Below, in pieces: positions 15,268-24,360 of a stretch of 64,000 nt of DNA (its first letter is position 1; each line of letters starts with the position of its first letter). A program made the position numbers and the translations under genes. Source of the DNA: Erythrobacter sp. UBA1916 (lineage in GTDB: Bacteria > Pseudomonadota > Alphaproteobacteria > Sphingomonadales > Sphingomonadaceae). The notes below the pieces were generated by a model that saw only the letters and a list, made by a program, of their open reading frames with translations, was not told where the DNA came from and made no database searches. The DNA is taken from assembly GCA_002337385.1 (NCBI GenBank), contig DDFY01000013.1, positions 67,428 through 131,427 on the forward strand. Direction: 5' to 3'.

Positions 15268-16161
15268 CTAACTGAGGTAGTAGTCGCGGGGGGCGAGCGG
15301 CGGCGGAGCCTCCTCGCCGAGATGCGGGGCAAGGCTGATCTCGGCGGCGCGGCAGATCGCGTCGAGCGGCAGGGCGTTGGGTGTGGTACCAAACGGGTGG
15401 GCGAGGTCTTCGGTCACTTCGGCAAGGCCGAGGAACACATAGCCGACGATGGCCACGAACACCGGCGCGAACCAGCCCACCGGCCCGACCAGCGCCAGTG
15501 GCAGGAGCAGGCAGTAAAGGTAGGTCGTGCGGTAGATGAGGAGCGAGTAGACATAGGGCAGCGGGGTGTTGGCGATCCGCTCGCACCCGGCCTGTGCCAG
15601 CGCCATCGAGGCGAGCCGCTCGGCCAGCGTGCGTGCGCCGAAGCCGTCAAGCGCTCCGGCCTTGCGGGCCTCGGCAAGGGCAATGGCCATAGCGTTGAGC
15701 GCGGCATCGGGCGGGTTCGGGCTGGCGAGGAAGCGGCCCCCACGGCTGGTGCTTTGCTCGTCGTCGGGGAGCTGGCGCAGGTTGGCGCGATGCAGGTGCA
15801 GGAAGGCAAGCGCCAGCCTGAGCAGCTCCTGCCGGCGTTCGCGTTCGGGCTCGAACAGGTCAAGCTCGCGGGCGAAGCTGCGCAGGTCGGCGAGCAGCCC
15901 GCCCCACAGCTTGCGGGCCTCCCACCAGCGCTCGTAGGCGGCGTTGTTGCGGAAGCCGAGGAACAGGGAGAGTGCGATGCCGAACACGGTGAAGCCGGTG
16001 CCATCCAGCTCGGGCACAAGGCCCGGCCAGCGGTGGTGAACGAAGACCACCAGCGCCGCCAGCGCGGCCAGAGCCAGCAGGCGCGGAGCGATCACCGGCA
16101 CAATGGAGCCGCGCACGGCGAAGGCCAGCTCGAGGCGGGTCGGCTTGTCGCGAACGATCAC
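15268..16161 (-). CDS. Bestrophin family (UPF0187) ion channel protein
   Basis: A 297-residue membrane protein of the bacterial bestrophin family. It shows IVPVIAPRLLALAALAALVV, TVFGIALSLFLGFRNNAAYERWWEARKLWG (the family signature region), and C-terminal helices ending FVAIVGYVFLGLAEVTEDLAHPFG. Bacterial homologues form pentameric, mostly cation-conducting channels in the inner membrane. It follows ubiG by three bases on the same strand, so the two are cotranscribed, though no functional link is obvious. Confidence 0.88.
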   Translation of the reverse strand: MIVRDKPTRLELAFAVRGSIVPVIAPRLLALAALAALVVFVHHRWPGLVPELDGTGFTVFGIALSLFLGFRNNAAYERWWEARKLWGGLLADLRSFARELDLFEPERERRQELLRLALAFLHLHRANLRQLPDDEQSTSRGGRFLASPNPPDAALNAMAIALAEARKAGALDGFGARTLAERLASMALAQAGCERIANTPLPYVYSLLIYRTTYLYCLLLPLALVGPVGWFAPVFVAIVGYVFLGLAEVTEDLAHPFGTTPNALPLDAICRAAEISLAPHLGEEAPPPLAPRDYYLS

Positions 16162-16164
16162 GCG

Positions 16165-16902
16165 TCAGGCCCGGCGCGCTGTGGCGATGTAGTTGAGCGA
16201 GAGGTCGTCCGAGAGGTGCAGGCCCTTCGCGGGCGAAAAGGCGATCCCGCGCGGCTCGCCCATCGTCAGCCCTGCCTCGGCCAGCAGGTCAGCCAGCTCG
16301 TCGGGGGTGATGAAGTCGTCCCAGTGGTGGGTGCCGCGCGGGACCATGCCGGTCATCTCGGCCGCGCCCACCAGCAGCGCGCGGCTGGCCAGCGTGCGGT
16401 TGGGGGTCGAGAGCACCATCAGCCCGCCTGGCGCAAGGCGTTCGGCCAGCTGGCCCGCGAAGGCGGCCTTGTCGGCAACGTGCTCGATCACCTCCATCGC
16501 GGTGACGAGGTCGAACTGGCCAAGGCCCAGCGTGCCCAGCTCGCCCGGGATGTAGCGGATGTCGAGGCCGGCGGCCTCGGCATGGGCGGCGGCGGCGGCG
16601 GTGTTCTCGGGTGCGGCGTCCACGCCCGTCACCTCGCCGCCAAGCCGCGCCAAAGGCTCGCACAGCAGCCCCGCGCCGCAGCCGACATCGAGCGCGGCCT
16701 TGCCCGCCAGCGGCTTCACGCTCTGAACATCGCCGCCCCAGTGCAGGTCTATCGCCTCGCGCAGAAACGCCAGGCGCACCGGATTGAGCTTGTGCAGCAT
16801 GGCCGAGGAACCCTTCGGATCCCACCACTCGCTGGCCAGTTGGCCGAAATGGGCCGCCTCCTCGGGGCGGATCGTCGCTGCGCCAGATATTGCATCGGTC
16901 AT
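16165..16902 (-). CDS. ubiG: Ubiquinone biosynthesis O-methyltransferase
   Basis: A 245-residue SAM-dependent methyltransferase acting on the two O-methylation steps of ubiquinone synthesis at the inner membrane. The opening FGQLASEWWDPKGSSAMLHKLNP is diagnostic. The SAM motif ALDVGCGAGLLCEPLARLG and the later ATAMEVIEHV-type block (here LVTAMEVIEHVADK) and MVLSTPNRT follow. It is divergent from lysC, with a 56-base intergenic gap that must hold both promoters. Confidence 0.95.
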   Translation of the reverse strand: MTDAISGAATIRPEEAAHFGQLASEWWDPKGSSAMLHKLNPVRLAFLREAIDLHWGGDVQSVKPLAGKAALDVGCGAGLLCEPLARLGGEVTGVDAAPENTAAAAAHAEAAGLDIRYIPGELGTLGLGQFDLVTAMEVIEHVADKAAFAGQLAERLAPGGLMVLSTPNRTLASRALLVGAAEMTGMVPRGTHHWDDFITPDELADLLAEAGLTMGEPRGIAFSPAKGLHLSDDLSLNYIATARRA

Positions 16903-16958
16903 GACTCGCTCCTAACAGCGCCCGAGGAATTGAACCAGAGAACAGACAAGGGACGTTC

Positions 16959-18251
16959 GTGGCCCGTATTGTAATGAAATTTGGCGGCACCTCGATGGCC
17001 GGCACCGAGCGCATCCGTCGCGTCGCCGAACTGGTGCGCGCGCAGGCTGCCGGAGGCAACGAGGTTGCTGTCGTCGTATCCGCTATGGCGGGCGAGACCG
17101 ACCGGCTGGTGAACTTCTGCCGTGAGGCCAATCCGCTCTATGACCCGGCTGAGTATGACGCGGTCGTGGCCAGCGGCGAACAGGTAACGGCAGGGCTGCT
17201 GGCGATGACCTTGCAGGCGATGGGCTGCAAGGCGCGCAGCTGGCTTGGCTGGCAGGTGCCGGTGAAGACCTTCGGCGCCCATGCCAATGCACGCGTCGAC
17301 GATTTCGACGCCGCCAATGTGCTGGCCGCGATGACCGCTGGCGAGATCGCGGTGATCCCCGGCTTTCAGGGCATTTCGGAGGACGGCCGCGTTTCGACCA
17401 TGGGCCGCGGCGGCTCGGACACCTCGGCGGTGGCCATCGCGGCAGCGGTGGAGGCTGATCGCTGCGACATCTACACCGATGTCGACGGCGTCTATACCAC
17501 CGACCCGAGGATCGTGGCGCGGGCCAAGAAGCAGAAGTACGTCACCTTCGAGGAAATGCTCGAACTGGCCTCGGTCGGCGCCAAGGTGCTGCAGACCCGC
17601 TCGGTCAGCCTTGCGATGAAGAAGAATGTTCGGTTGCAGGTGCTCAGCAGCTTCGTCGATGCTGATGCCCCCAGCGCCGACAGCCTGCCCGGCACGATGA
17701 TCGTCTCCGAAGCGGAGATGGAAGCCTACCTGGAGAAAGAGAACATGGAACGCCAGACCGTCACCGGGATCGCGCTCGACAAGAACGAAGCCCGCGTCGT
17801 CCTCACCCGCGTGCCCGACAAGCCGGGCGCGGTGGCCGAGATCTTCCTGCCGCTGGGCGAGGCCGGCATCAATGTCGACATGATTATCCAGAACGTAGGC
17901 CGCGACAAGGGCGAGACCGACGTGACCTTCACCGTGCCGCAGGCCGAACTTCCGCGCGCGCAGGCGCTGCTAGAGGGCCTGCGCGACAAGATCGGCTTTA
18001 ACCGCATCATCACCGATGCCAAGGTCGCCAAGGTCTCGGTCGTGGGCATGGGCATGAAGAGCCACACCGGCGTTGCTGCCACCATGTTCAAGGCGCTGGC
18101 CGATCGCGGGATCAACGTGCAGGCCATCTCGACCAGCGAGATCAAGGTCTCGGTGCTGATCGATTCGGACGAGACCGAGCTGGCCGTGCGCGTGCTGCAC
18201 ACTGCCTATGACCTCGACGGCGATGCGGTGGTCGAGGAGGCCTCCGTTTGA
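16959..18251 (+). CDS. lysC: Aspartate kinase
   Basis: A 430-residue monofunctional aspartokinase that phosphorylates aspartate at the head of the Lys, Met and Thr pathways. VMKFGGTSMAGTERI is the kinase motif, and GRGGSDTSAVAIAAAVEAD and DVDGVYTTDPRIV form the substrate and ATP sites. Two C-terminal ACT domains (around ARVVLTRVPDKPGAVAEIF and KVSVVGMGMKSHTGVAATMF) are the usual site of feedback control by lysine and/or threonine. The GTG at 16959 has AAGGGA upstream. The stop overlaps the next gene (TTGA). Confidence 0.95.
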   Translation: MARIVMKFGGTSMAGTERIRRVAELVRAQAAGGNEVAVVVSAMAGETDRLVNFCREANPLYDPAEYDAVVASGEQVTAGLLAMTLQAMGCKARSWLGWQVPVKTFGAHANARVDDFDAANVLAAMTAGEIAVIPGFQGISEDGRVSTMGRGGSDTSAVAIAAAVEADRCDIYTDVDGVYTTDPRIVARAKKQKYVTFEEMLELASVGAKVLQTRSVSLAMKKNVRLQVLSSFVDADAPSADSLPGTMIVSEAEMEAYLEKENMERQTVTGIALDKNEARVVLTRVPDKPGAVAEIFLPLGEAGINVDMIIQNVGRDKGETDVTFTVPQAELPRAQALLEGLRDKIGFNRIITDAKVAKVSVVGMGMKSHTGVAATMFKALADRGINVQAISTSEIKVSVLIDSDETELAVRVLHTAYDLDGDAVVEEASV

Positions 18252-19258
18252 GCGCCTTTCCCAAGACGAGCGCACTGATGGCGCGCGGTGCTGAGTTCCT
18301 CGGCAGCGAAACCGCGATCCTGTGCGGCGCCATGAGCTGGGTGTCCGAGCGCAACCTCGTTGCCGCGATGAGCAATGCCGGCGGCTTCGGCGTGATCGCC
18401 TGCGGCGCGATGACGCCCGAACTGCTCGACGCGGAGATCGCCGGGACCAAGGCGCTGACGGATAAACCCTTCGGTGTGAACCTCATCACCATGCACCCCG
18501 ATCTGTTCGATCTGATCGGCATTTGCGAGAAGCATGGCGTGAGCCACGTGGTGCTGGCGGGCGGCATTCCGCCCAAGGGCTCCATCGATGCGCTCAAGGC
18601 CTTCGGGGCCAAGGTGATCGTGTTCGCACCGACGCTGGCGCTGGCCAAGAAGCAGTTCCGCGGCGGCGCCGATGCGTTGGTGATCGAGGGCAGCGAGGCG
18701 GGAGGCCATATCGGCCCGATTTCCACCAGCGTGCTGGCGCAGGAGTTCCTGCCCGAGCTGGCGGCTGAGCACGTGGTGTTCGTGGCAGGCGGCATCGGAC
18801 GCGGCGATATGATCGCGGCCTATCTCGAAATGGGCGCAGCGGGCGTGCAGATGGGCACGGCCTTCGCCTGCGCCAGCGAGTCCATCGCTCACCCCGATTT
18901 CAAGAAGGCGTTCTTCCGCGCCAAGGCCCGTGATGCCGATGCGAGCGTGCAGATCGATGCGCGCCTGCCGGTGATCCCGGTGCGCGCGCTGAAGAACAAG
19001 GGCACCGAGGAATTCGCCGCCAAGCAGCGCGAAGTGGCCTTGCTGCTCGATCAGGGCAGCGTCGACATGGGTGAGGCGCAGTTGCAGATCGAGCACTACT
19101 GGGCCGGCGCGCTGCGCCGTGCGGTGATCGAGGGCGATGTCGAAAATGGCTCGCTGATGGCGGGGCAGAGCGTTGGCATGGTCAGCGCGGAAGAGCCGGT
19201 GGCCGATATCATCGCTCGGCTGATGAGCGAGAGCGAAGCGGCGCTCAACCGGCGGTAG
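18248..19258 (+). CDS. NAD(P)H-dependent flavin oxidoreductase / nitronate monooxygenase family
   Basis: A 336-residue TIM-barrel FMN protein of the 2-nitropropane dioxygenase family. AAMSNAGGFGVIACGAMTPE, then VLAGGIPPKGSIDALKAFGAKVI, GSEAGGHIGPIST and FVAGGIGRGDMIAAYLEMGA (FMN phosphate loop) are all present. Many members are enoyl-reductase or quinone-reductase-like rather than true nitronate oxygenases, so the substrate is open. The TTG start overlaps the lysC stop; an in-frame ATG at 18278 is the alternative. Confidence 0.85.
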   Translation: MSAFPKTSALMARGAEFLGSETAILCGAMSWVSERNLVAAMSNAGGFGVIACGAMTPELLDAEIAGTKALTDKPFGVNLITMHPDLFDLIGICEKHGVSHVVLAGGIPPKGSIDALKAFGAKVIVFAPTLALAKKQFRGGADALVIEGSEAGGHIGPISTSVLAQEFLPELAAEHVVFVAGGIGRGDMIAAYLEMGAAGVQMGTAFACASESIAHPDFKKAFFRAKARDADASVQIDARLPVIPVRALKNKGTEEFAAKQREVALLLDQGSVDMGEAQLQIEHYWAGALRRAVIEGDVENGSLMAGQSVGMVSAEEPVADIIARLMSESEAALNRR

Positions 19259-19260
19259 AG

Positions 19261-20652
19261 ATGGTATCCCGCAAGGCCACCGCGCTGATCGCTGGCGCGC
19301 TTGTTCTCGCAAGCGCTCCGGTCTTCGCGCAGGAGGCCTTGCTGGTGACCAATGTCGGGCCTGAAGGCGAGGCGATCTATATCGAGGACGGCGTCGTGGT
19401 CGACCTTGATGGCCGCGACATGTCGCCCTTCGAAGGCAAGACCGTGGACGCGGGCGGTGCCTATGCCACGCCCGGCCTGATCGACATGCACGTGCACGTC
19501 TGGGGCGAGGCTGAACTGTCGGCATACCTTGCCCATGGCGTCACCACGGTGCGCAACATGTCGGGCATGCCTTTCCATCTGGCGATGGCAGAGCAGATCA
19601 AGGCGGGCACGCTGGAAGGCCCGAACCTGTTTACCAGCGGGCCGATCCTCAACTCTCCCGGCCCCAATGCGCAGATCAACCACGTGATGGTATCAAGCGC
19701 CGAGGAGGCGCGGGCTGCGGTCCGCGCGCAGCACGAAGCGGGCTACACCCGGGTGAAGCTCTATTCCAACCTCACCGGCGAAGCGTTCGCGGCCGCCTTG
19801 GAAGAGGCGCGGGCGCTGGGCATGGCAGTCACCGGCCATCCGGTGGAAGGTGCCCGCGAGGAGGGCATTCCGCTGGAGCGCGACTTCCTCGTTCCGATCT
19901 CCCAAACACTGGCCGCTCACTTCGAGACCATCGAACACACCGAGAGCCTCGCCTTTCACGGCTTGCGCTCACAGCTCGATCGCGAGGCCGGTGAAGCGCT
20001 GGTGGACGAGATCGTCGCCAGCGGTTCCGTTGTCACGCCGACGCTGGTGGCGCACCGCAATCTGGTGCGGGTGGCGCAAAGCGATGGAGCTTATGCCCTG
20101 CGCCCCGGTGTCGAACTGCTGAACCCCGTCATACAGACGACAGAGGCAGAGAATATCGCCGCCTGGGCTTCGCGCGATCCGGCTGATGAGCGCGCGCGGG
20201 CCGAGTTCTACAGCTGGATGACCGGCGTGATGCATTCCGCGGGCGTGCCCTTGGTGGCGGGGAGCGACGCGGGGATCTTCACCAATATTCCCGGCGATGC
20301 CCTGCTCGACGAACTGGAGCTGCTGGTGGAAGCGGGCCTGACGCCCTCCGAAGCCATCGCCGCCGCAACGACGACAGCCGCGCAGGTGCTGGACGAGGAT
20401 GGGCGGCTAGGCTGCATGGAAGCGGGCTGCGTGGCGGACATCGTCTTCACCGCTTGCGATCCGCGTGCCTATATCAGCTGCCTGCGCCATCCGGTCGCCT
20501 TGTTGCGTGCCGGGCGCTGGTATGACGAGGCGGGACTTGCCACGCTGCGCGAGCAGGCCGCTCAGCACGATGTCGAACGAATCGTCGAGGATCTGGTGAG
20601 CGGCATGGACGCACAAGGGACCCCGCTCGATCCTGCAATGCTGGGGATGTAG
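19261..20652 (+). CDS. Secreted metal-dependent amidohydrolase (imidazolonepropionase-like)
   Basis: A 463-residue protein with a signal peptide ending VFAQ (about residue 24). The amidohydrolase TIM-barrel begins GLIDMHVHVWGEAEL, the HxH metal motif, followed by HGVTTVRNMSGMPFHLAM. Later come VTGHPVE (His), FETIEHTESL (His) and LVAGSDAGIFTN (catalytic Asp). It would be periplasmic and cut C-N or related bonds in an unknown substrate, perhaps a dipeptide or a cyclic amide. It begins two bases after the flavin oxidoreductase stop and ends just before the aromatic cluster. Confidence 0.85.
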   Translation: MVSRKATALIAGALVLASAPVFAQEALLVTNVGPEGEAIYIEDGVVVDLDGRDMSPFEGKTVDAGGAYATPGLIDMHVHVWGEAELSAYLAHGVTTVRNMSGMPFHLAMAEQIKAGTLEGPNLFTSGPILNSPGPNAQINHVMVSSAEEARAAVRAQHEAGYTRVKLYSNLTGEAFAAALEEARALGMAVTGHPVEGAREEGIPLERDFLVPISQTLAAHFETIEHTESLAFHGLRSQLDREAGEALVDEIVASGSVVTPTLVAHRNLVRVAQSDGAYALRPGVELLNPVIQTTEAENIAAWASRDPADERARAEFYSWMTGVMHSAGVPLVAGSDAGIFTNIPGDALLDELELLVEAGLTPSEAIAAATTTAAQVLDEDGRLGCMEAGCVADIVFTACDPRAYISCLRHPVALLRAGRWYDEAGLATLREQAAQHDVERIVEDLVSGMDAQGTPLDPAMLGM

Positions 20653-20688
20653 GCGCCCGCGCCGTTTCCGGGGGGCGCCGGTAGCCCC

Positions 20689-21369
20689 TTACTCCGCCAG
20701 CCCCGCGAGCACCTTGGTGGTCAGCTCGGGATCGTTCTGCATCACGAAGTGATCGGTGTCGGCCTCGTGATAGTCTGCTCCCAGGGCCTTGGCCTTTTCT
20801 GCAAAGCGCGGGAAGGGGGAGGGCTGGTAGCCAGTGGCGAAGATATAGCTCTTGCGCGCGATGGTCTGTTCGTCGCCCGAGAGCACGAGCGCCTCGGTCA
20901 GCGTGAGCAGTGGGTGATAGCCCACTACACCCGGCACAACGGTGAAATCGGTCGCGCCGATCGGGGTGACGAGGCCGGGCCGGTGGCGCTGGGTGTCGAT
21001 ATACCAGTTGTGCTCGAAATCGCCGGTAATGTCCCAAAGGCTCTGGTCGTCATCCGGCCAGAAGGCATCGACGTAACAGATCGCGTCGATCGAGCGGCCA
21101 AGCCTGCTGGAGATGCCCGTGATGACCATGCCGCCATAGGAGTGACCTGCGAGGATGAAGCGTTCGAACCCCGCCTTGCCGATCTGGTCGCACACGTCGT
21201 CGACGTGATCGGAGAGCGTGATGCCCGGATGGAGTTCATCCTGCCGCGAGCCGAGGCCGGGAAGCGTTGCCACCAGCACCTTGTGCCCCTGGGCCTCCAG
21301 CAATGCGGGCACGCGGCCCCAGGTATGCGCGCCGCCCCAAGCGCCGTGTACGAGGACATAGTTGGCCAT
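20689..21369 (-). CDS. Alpha/beta hydrolase
   Basis: A 226-residue esterase-type hydrolase. YVLVHGAWGGAHTWGRVPALLEA gives the oxyanion-hole HG, ILAGHSYGGMVITG the nucleophile elbow (Ser), and the C-terminal DTDHFVMQNDPELT the catalytic His. The layout matches plant/bacterial hydroxynitrile-lyase-like esterases. In this setting an aromatic ester is a reasonable but unproven substrate. It lies downstream of ligM on the same strand, but a strong terminator separates the two. Confidence 0.87.
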   Translation of the reverse strand: MANYVLVHGAWGGAHTWGRVPALLEAQGHKVLVATLPGLGSRQDELHPGITLSDHVDDVCDQIGKAGFERFILAGHSYGGMVITGISSRLGRSIDAICYVDAFWPDDDQSLWDITGDFEHNWYIDTQRHRPGLVTPIGATDFTVVPGVVGYHPLLTLTEALVLSGDEQTIARKSYIFATGYQPSPFPRFAEKAKALGADYHEADTDHFVMQNDPELTTKVLAGLAE

Positions 21370-21411
21370 TCGGTCTCTCCTTTGATCCCATCCTAGAGCG
21401 CAGGCACGAAA

Positions 21412-21441
21412 AAGGGGAGGCAGTTTGCACTGCCTCCCCTT
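21412..21441 (-). terminator. Intrinsic terminator of ligM
   Basis: A perfect 13-bp stem (AAGGGGAGGCAGT with ACTGCCTCCCCTT) around a TTGC loop, followed on the minus strand by a run of T. It lies 27 bases past the ligM stop and isolates ligM from the hydrolase downstream. Confidence 0.85.
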
Positions 21442-21467
21442 CTTGTTTGCGATCAGGTGATCGGTGC

Positions 21468-22877
21468 TTAGCCCTGACGGCCCGAGCGCCAGCCAGCCTG
21501 GTAGGTGTCACCAGCCATCTTCGAGTACGGAACCGGCGAAACGATGACGCGGGCTTCGAACTGCTCGTGGTCTTCCACGGTGGTCTTCTCGGTGTTCGGA
21601 GCTTCGCCCCACTTCACCTTCAGCTCGGTGCCGAGCGGGATCTCGTGGTCAACGGTTGCCAGCGACAGGCCGCGCTTCTCGTTGAACGAGTAGCCGGTGA
21701 ACATCGACAGACCGACGGTGCGGTCGTTGGCGTCGACGACGGCGTCGTAGTTCGAGTTGCCGTAGTTCGCGAGCGGAAGGTCGAAGAACTTGTAGTTCGG
21801 GCCTTCCGGGTTGAACAGCGAGCCGACGATGGTCTTCATGTCGTCCGCGTTCCACTCGAGGGTCACCTTCTTGCGCTGGGTGTCCTTGTTCTCGGCAACT
21901 TCCTTCAGCACGTCCGAGCCGTGGAAGTCGTGGTCGAACTTCACGAACGGGCCATAGCCCAGCTCATACGGGTTCAGGTAGTAGTCTTCGATCTTCTCGC
22001 CGACGAACGAACCACCGATCGAGCCGGTCGCTTCATAGCTGTCGGCGCCGAGCCACTCGCGGTAATCCTTCAGCTTGTCGCCGGTGTAGATCGCGGGCAG
22101 CGGGCTCGGGATCCAGCCCGATTCGAGCGTGTTCGACGGATAGGCGCGCGAACCGACCGGGATCAGGCCGAACTCTTCGCCAGCCTTCAGGATGTGCTCG
22201 CGGACATATTCCTGCTCTTCGTAGGGGCCCCAGATTTCGAGACCCGGCGAGCCGGCCATGCCGTGGCGCAGGGTGCGGATCGTCTTGTCGCCGATCTTCA
22301 TCTCGCCCATGTTGAAGAACTTCAGCTTGTCGAGCGGAGCGCCGTTCAGCTTCTCGATCACGTTCCAGGCCTGCGGGCCCTGGATCTGGAAGCGCCAGGA
22401 AATGCGCTTCACCGGCTTGCCCATCGGACGCGAAGGCGAACGCGGGTCGTTGATGACCTCGACGTTGTAGCCGCCCTTTTCGGCGTGATACATCAGCCAG
22501 TTGGCAGCCGGAGCACGGCCGACATAGACGAACTCTTCCTCAGCGAGGCGGAAGATGATGCCGTCGCCGATCACGTGGCCATAAGGCGTCGTCGGGACGT
22601 ACTGCTTCGCCTTGTTGACGGCGAAGCCGGCGGGCGAGTTGATCATCGTGTCCGACAGCAGCTTCAGCGCGTCGGGGCCGTTGATGTAGAGATCGAACAT
22701 GTGGTGCGACTGATCGAACAGCACGGCGCCGTGCTGCCAGGCCCACTGCTCGTCACGCCAGTTCGAGAATTCCGGGGCGACAACCGGATACACGTAGGCA
22801 CCGATCTTGTTGTTGCGCAGCTGACCAACGATATCGCCGTTGGCACCAGCGAGAACTTGTTCCAGATTTTCGGCCAC
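21468..22877 (-). CDS. ligM: Tetrahydrofolate-dependent vanillate/3-O-methylgallate O-demethylase
   Basis: A 469-residue protein of the glycine-cleavage-T-like aminomethyltransferase family. In Sphingobium LigM moves the methyl group of vanillate (or 3-O-methylgallate) to tetrahydrofolate, giving protocatechuate (or gallate) and 5-methyl-THF. Recognisable parts are NNKIGAYVYPVVAPEFSNW, QHGAVLFDQSHHMFDLYI, GLEIWGPYEEQEYVREHI and the C-terminal GLSMFTGYSFNEKRGLSLAT. Length and sequence match LigM; the close paralogue DesA (syringate) is the alternative. No ligH or metF adjoins it. A palindrome (22925-22939) sits in the divergent promoter region. Confidence 0.92.
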   Translation of the reverse strand: MAENLEQVLAGANGDIVGQLRNNKIGAYVYPVVAPEFSNWRDEQWAWQHGAVLFDQSHHMFDLYINGPDALKLLSDTMINSPAGFAVNKAKQYVPTTPYGHVIGDGIIFRLAEEEFVYVGRAPAANWLMYHAEKGGYNVEVINDPRSPSRPMGKPVKRISWRFQIQGPQAWNVIEKLNGAPLDKLKFFNMGEMKIGDKTIRTLRHGMAGSPGLEIWGPYEEQEYVREHILKAGEEFGLIPVGSRAYPSNTLESGWIPSPLPAIYTGDKLKDYREWLGADSYEATGSIGGSFVGEKIEDYYLNPYELGYGPFVKFDHDFHGSDVLKEVAENKDTQRKKVTLEWNADDMKTIVGSLFNPEGPNYKFFDLPLANYGNSNYDAVVDANDRTVGLSMFTGYSFNEKRGLSLATVDHEIPLGTELKVKWGEAPNTEKTTVEDHEQFEARVIVSPVPYSKMAGDTYQAGWRSGRQG

Positions 22878-22924
22878 TATGGCTCTCCTCTCAGGGTTGT
22901 GAAGGAATCACATATACGAAAATA

Positions 22925-22939
22925 GTATGTGGCACATAC
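22925..22939. promoter_or_regulatory. Operator-like palindrome GTATGTG-G-CACATAC
   Basis: Two perfect 7-base arms around one base, 47 bases upstream of ligM and 55 upstream of the divergent VOC gene. The same GTATGTG half-site occurs in the ligJ/ligK divergent promoter (48211-48217), suggesting a common regulator, perhaps GntR type. Confidence 0.55.
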
Positions 22940-22994
22940 AATACTGCGCTAGGCACGCAAGCCATAAGGATCACAAAACGACAGGAGGTGGCCC

Positions 22995-23396
22995 ATGCAA
23001 GTGGAGGCGCTTGACCATATCAATATCATCACCGGCGATCTGGACGGCACGGCTGATTTCTACGCGTCGTTGCTGGGTCTCGAACGGCGCGACGCGCCGC
23101 CGCCTTTGACGCCGCAGACGGCGGCATGGATGTACGATGGCGAGGGGCGGGCGATCATCCACATCAATTCGCTCGACTGCCCGCGTGCCTATGATCGCGA
23201 GATCACGCCGGGTGCCTTGACCGGAGCGCTGCACCATGTCGCCTTGCGGCTGTCCGGCTACGACGAGATGAAGGCCCGCCTCGATGCGCTTGGGGCCGAC
23301 TATCAGGAGAACCTGGTTGAGGCGATTGGCCTCAGGCAGATCTTCACCGCCGACCCGAACAATGTGCTGCTCGAGCTGAACTTCTTCGGCGAATAG
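22995..23396 (+). CDS. VOC family protein (glyoxalase/extradiol dioxygenase-like)
   Basis: A 133-residue single VOC domain pair: LDHINIITGDLDGTADFYASLLGLERR, then HHVALRLSGYDEMKARLDALGADY and PNNVLLELNFFGE. The metal ligands His, His and Glu are at the expected strands. AGGAGGT lies shortly before the ATG. It is divergent from ligM and shares the palindromic operator, so it probably serves the same catabolic programme, but the substrate is unknown. Confidence 0.85.
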   Translation: MQVEALDHINIITGDLDGTADFYASLLGLERRDAPPPLTPQTAAWMYDGEGRAIIHINSLDCPRAYDREITPGALTGALHHVALRLSGYDEMKARLDALGADYQENLVEAIGLRQIFTADPNNVLLELNFFGE

Positions 23397-23404
23397 CCCC
23401 GCAG

Positions 23405-23435
23405 GCTTTGGATGCGGCAAGGCCGCACCCAAAGC
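23405..23435. terminator. Hairpin between convergent VOC and TauD/TfdA genes
   Basis: GCTTTGG and CCAAAGC enclose an inner TGCGGC/GCCGCA stem with one mismatch, giving about 14 bp. It lies in the 49-base gap between converging genes and probably works both ways. Confidence 0.6.
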
Positions 23436-23445
23436 ACTCCCAGAT

Positions 23446-24345
23446 CTAGGCAGGCACGCCGCCAGCAATCGTGGTGCGATACATCTCGCGGCGGAACCCG
23501 TCGTAGTCGTTGGGGCCGAGGTGCATGGTCGCGGCGTTGTCCCACATGCACACCATGCCGGGCCGCCAGCGCAGGCGGCAGGTGAAGGCGTGCTGGGTGG
23601 TGTGCTGCACCAGCCAGTCGATGATCGGCTTGGCCTCGTGCGTGGTCATGCCCTCGATTCCTGCGGCATAGGTGTCGCAGATGTAAAGCGAGGGTTCGCC
23701 CGTGTGCGGATGGGTGCGCACGAAGGGGTGATAGCTGCCCTTCATGCCCTGAGCCAGCTTGTCAGGGTCGCCGAAAGGCAGCGCCTCGCCGCGCAGGAAA
23801 GCCTGGGTGGCGATATTGTTGCGCGCGCTCATCCACACCTTCAGCGGGCGCAGCATGTCCTGATAGGTCTTGCTCAGGTGCTTGAAGGCGAGCGCGCAGT
23901 TGGCCCAGGCAGTGTCGCCGCCATAGGGCGGGCCTTCGACCTGGCGCAGGAAGGTGATCGAGGGCGGCTCGGGCAGGAACGGGCTGTCGGTGTGCCACCC
24001 GCCGCCGAACAGGCTGGGCGTGACCTCGTCGGCTTCCTTGATAATCGGATGCACATCACGATGGCCTTCCACCCCTTGCGTATAGGCGTCGACCGCGAAG
24101 GGGCCGAGGCGGGTGGAGAATTCTTCGTGCTCGGCATGGGTCAGGTGCTGATCGCGCAGGAAGATCATCTTGTGCTTCCACAGCGCCTGCTTGAGGCTTT
24201 CGACGCCCTCGTCGCTCAGCTCGGGCAAGCGCACGCCCACCACTTCCGCCCCCATCGCAGCCGAGAGCGGCTCGACCGTGAAGTGGTTCGACTGGAACGG
24301 GTGGTTATCGAAATCGCCACAAGGCGAAACGCGGACCTGCCACAT
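23446..24345 (-). CDS. TauD/TfdA family Fe(II)/2-oxoglutarate dioxygenase
   Basis: A 299-residue oxygenase. The iron site is GGGWHTDSPF (His118, Asp120) with the distal His in AATMHLGPND and the 2-oxoglutarate-binding Arg in REMYRTTIAG. VEGPPYGGDTAWAN is also typical. Relatives of TfdA cleave aryloxyacetate ethers and others oxidise taurine. In an aromatic cluster an aryl-ether or aromatic substrate is a fair guess, not shown. A TGATCA inverted-repeat element lies just upstream. Confidence 0.87.
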   Translation of the reverse strand: MWQVRVSPCGDFDNHPFQSNHFTVEPLSAAMGAEVVGVRLPELSDEGVESLKQALWKHKMIFLRDQHLTHAEHEEFSTRLGPFAVDAYTQGVEGHRDVHPIIKEADEVTPSLFGGGWHTDSPFLPEPPSITFLRQVEGPPYGGDTAWANCALAFKHLSKTYQDMLRPLKVWMSARNNIATQAFLRGEALPFGDPDKLAQGMKGSYHPFVRTHPHTGEPSLYICDTYAAGIEGMTTHEAKPIIDWLVQHTTQHAFTCRLRWRPGMVCMWDNAATMHLGPNDYDGFRREMYRTTIAGGVPA

Positions 24346-24360
24346 AATTATGTCCTCTCC

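Noticed and set aside
15091..16974. Plus-strand frame of about 627 codons opposite the bestrophin and ubiG genes.
   Set aside because: Shadow of two clear minus-strand genes; composition is that of antisense GC-rich DNA.
21267..22925. Plus-strand frame of about 552 codons opposite ligM.
   Set aside because: Antisense shadow of ligM; no recognisable domain.
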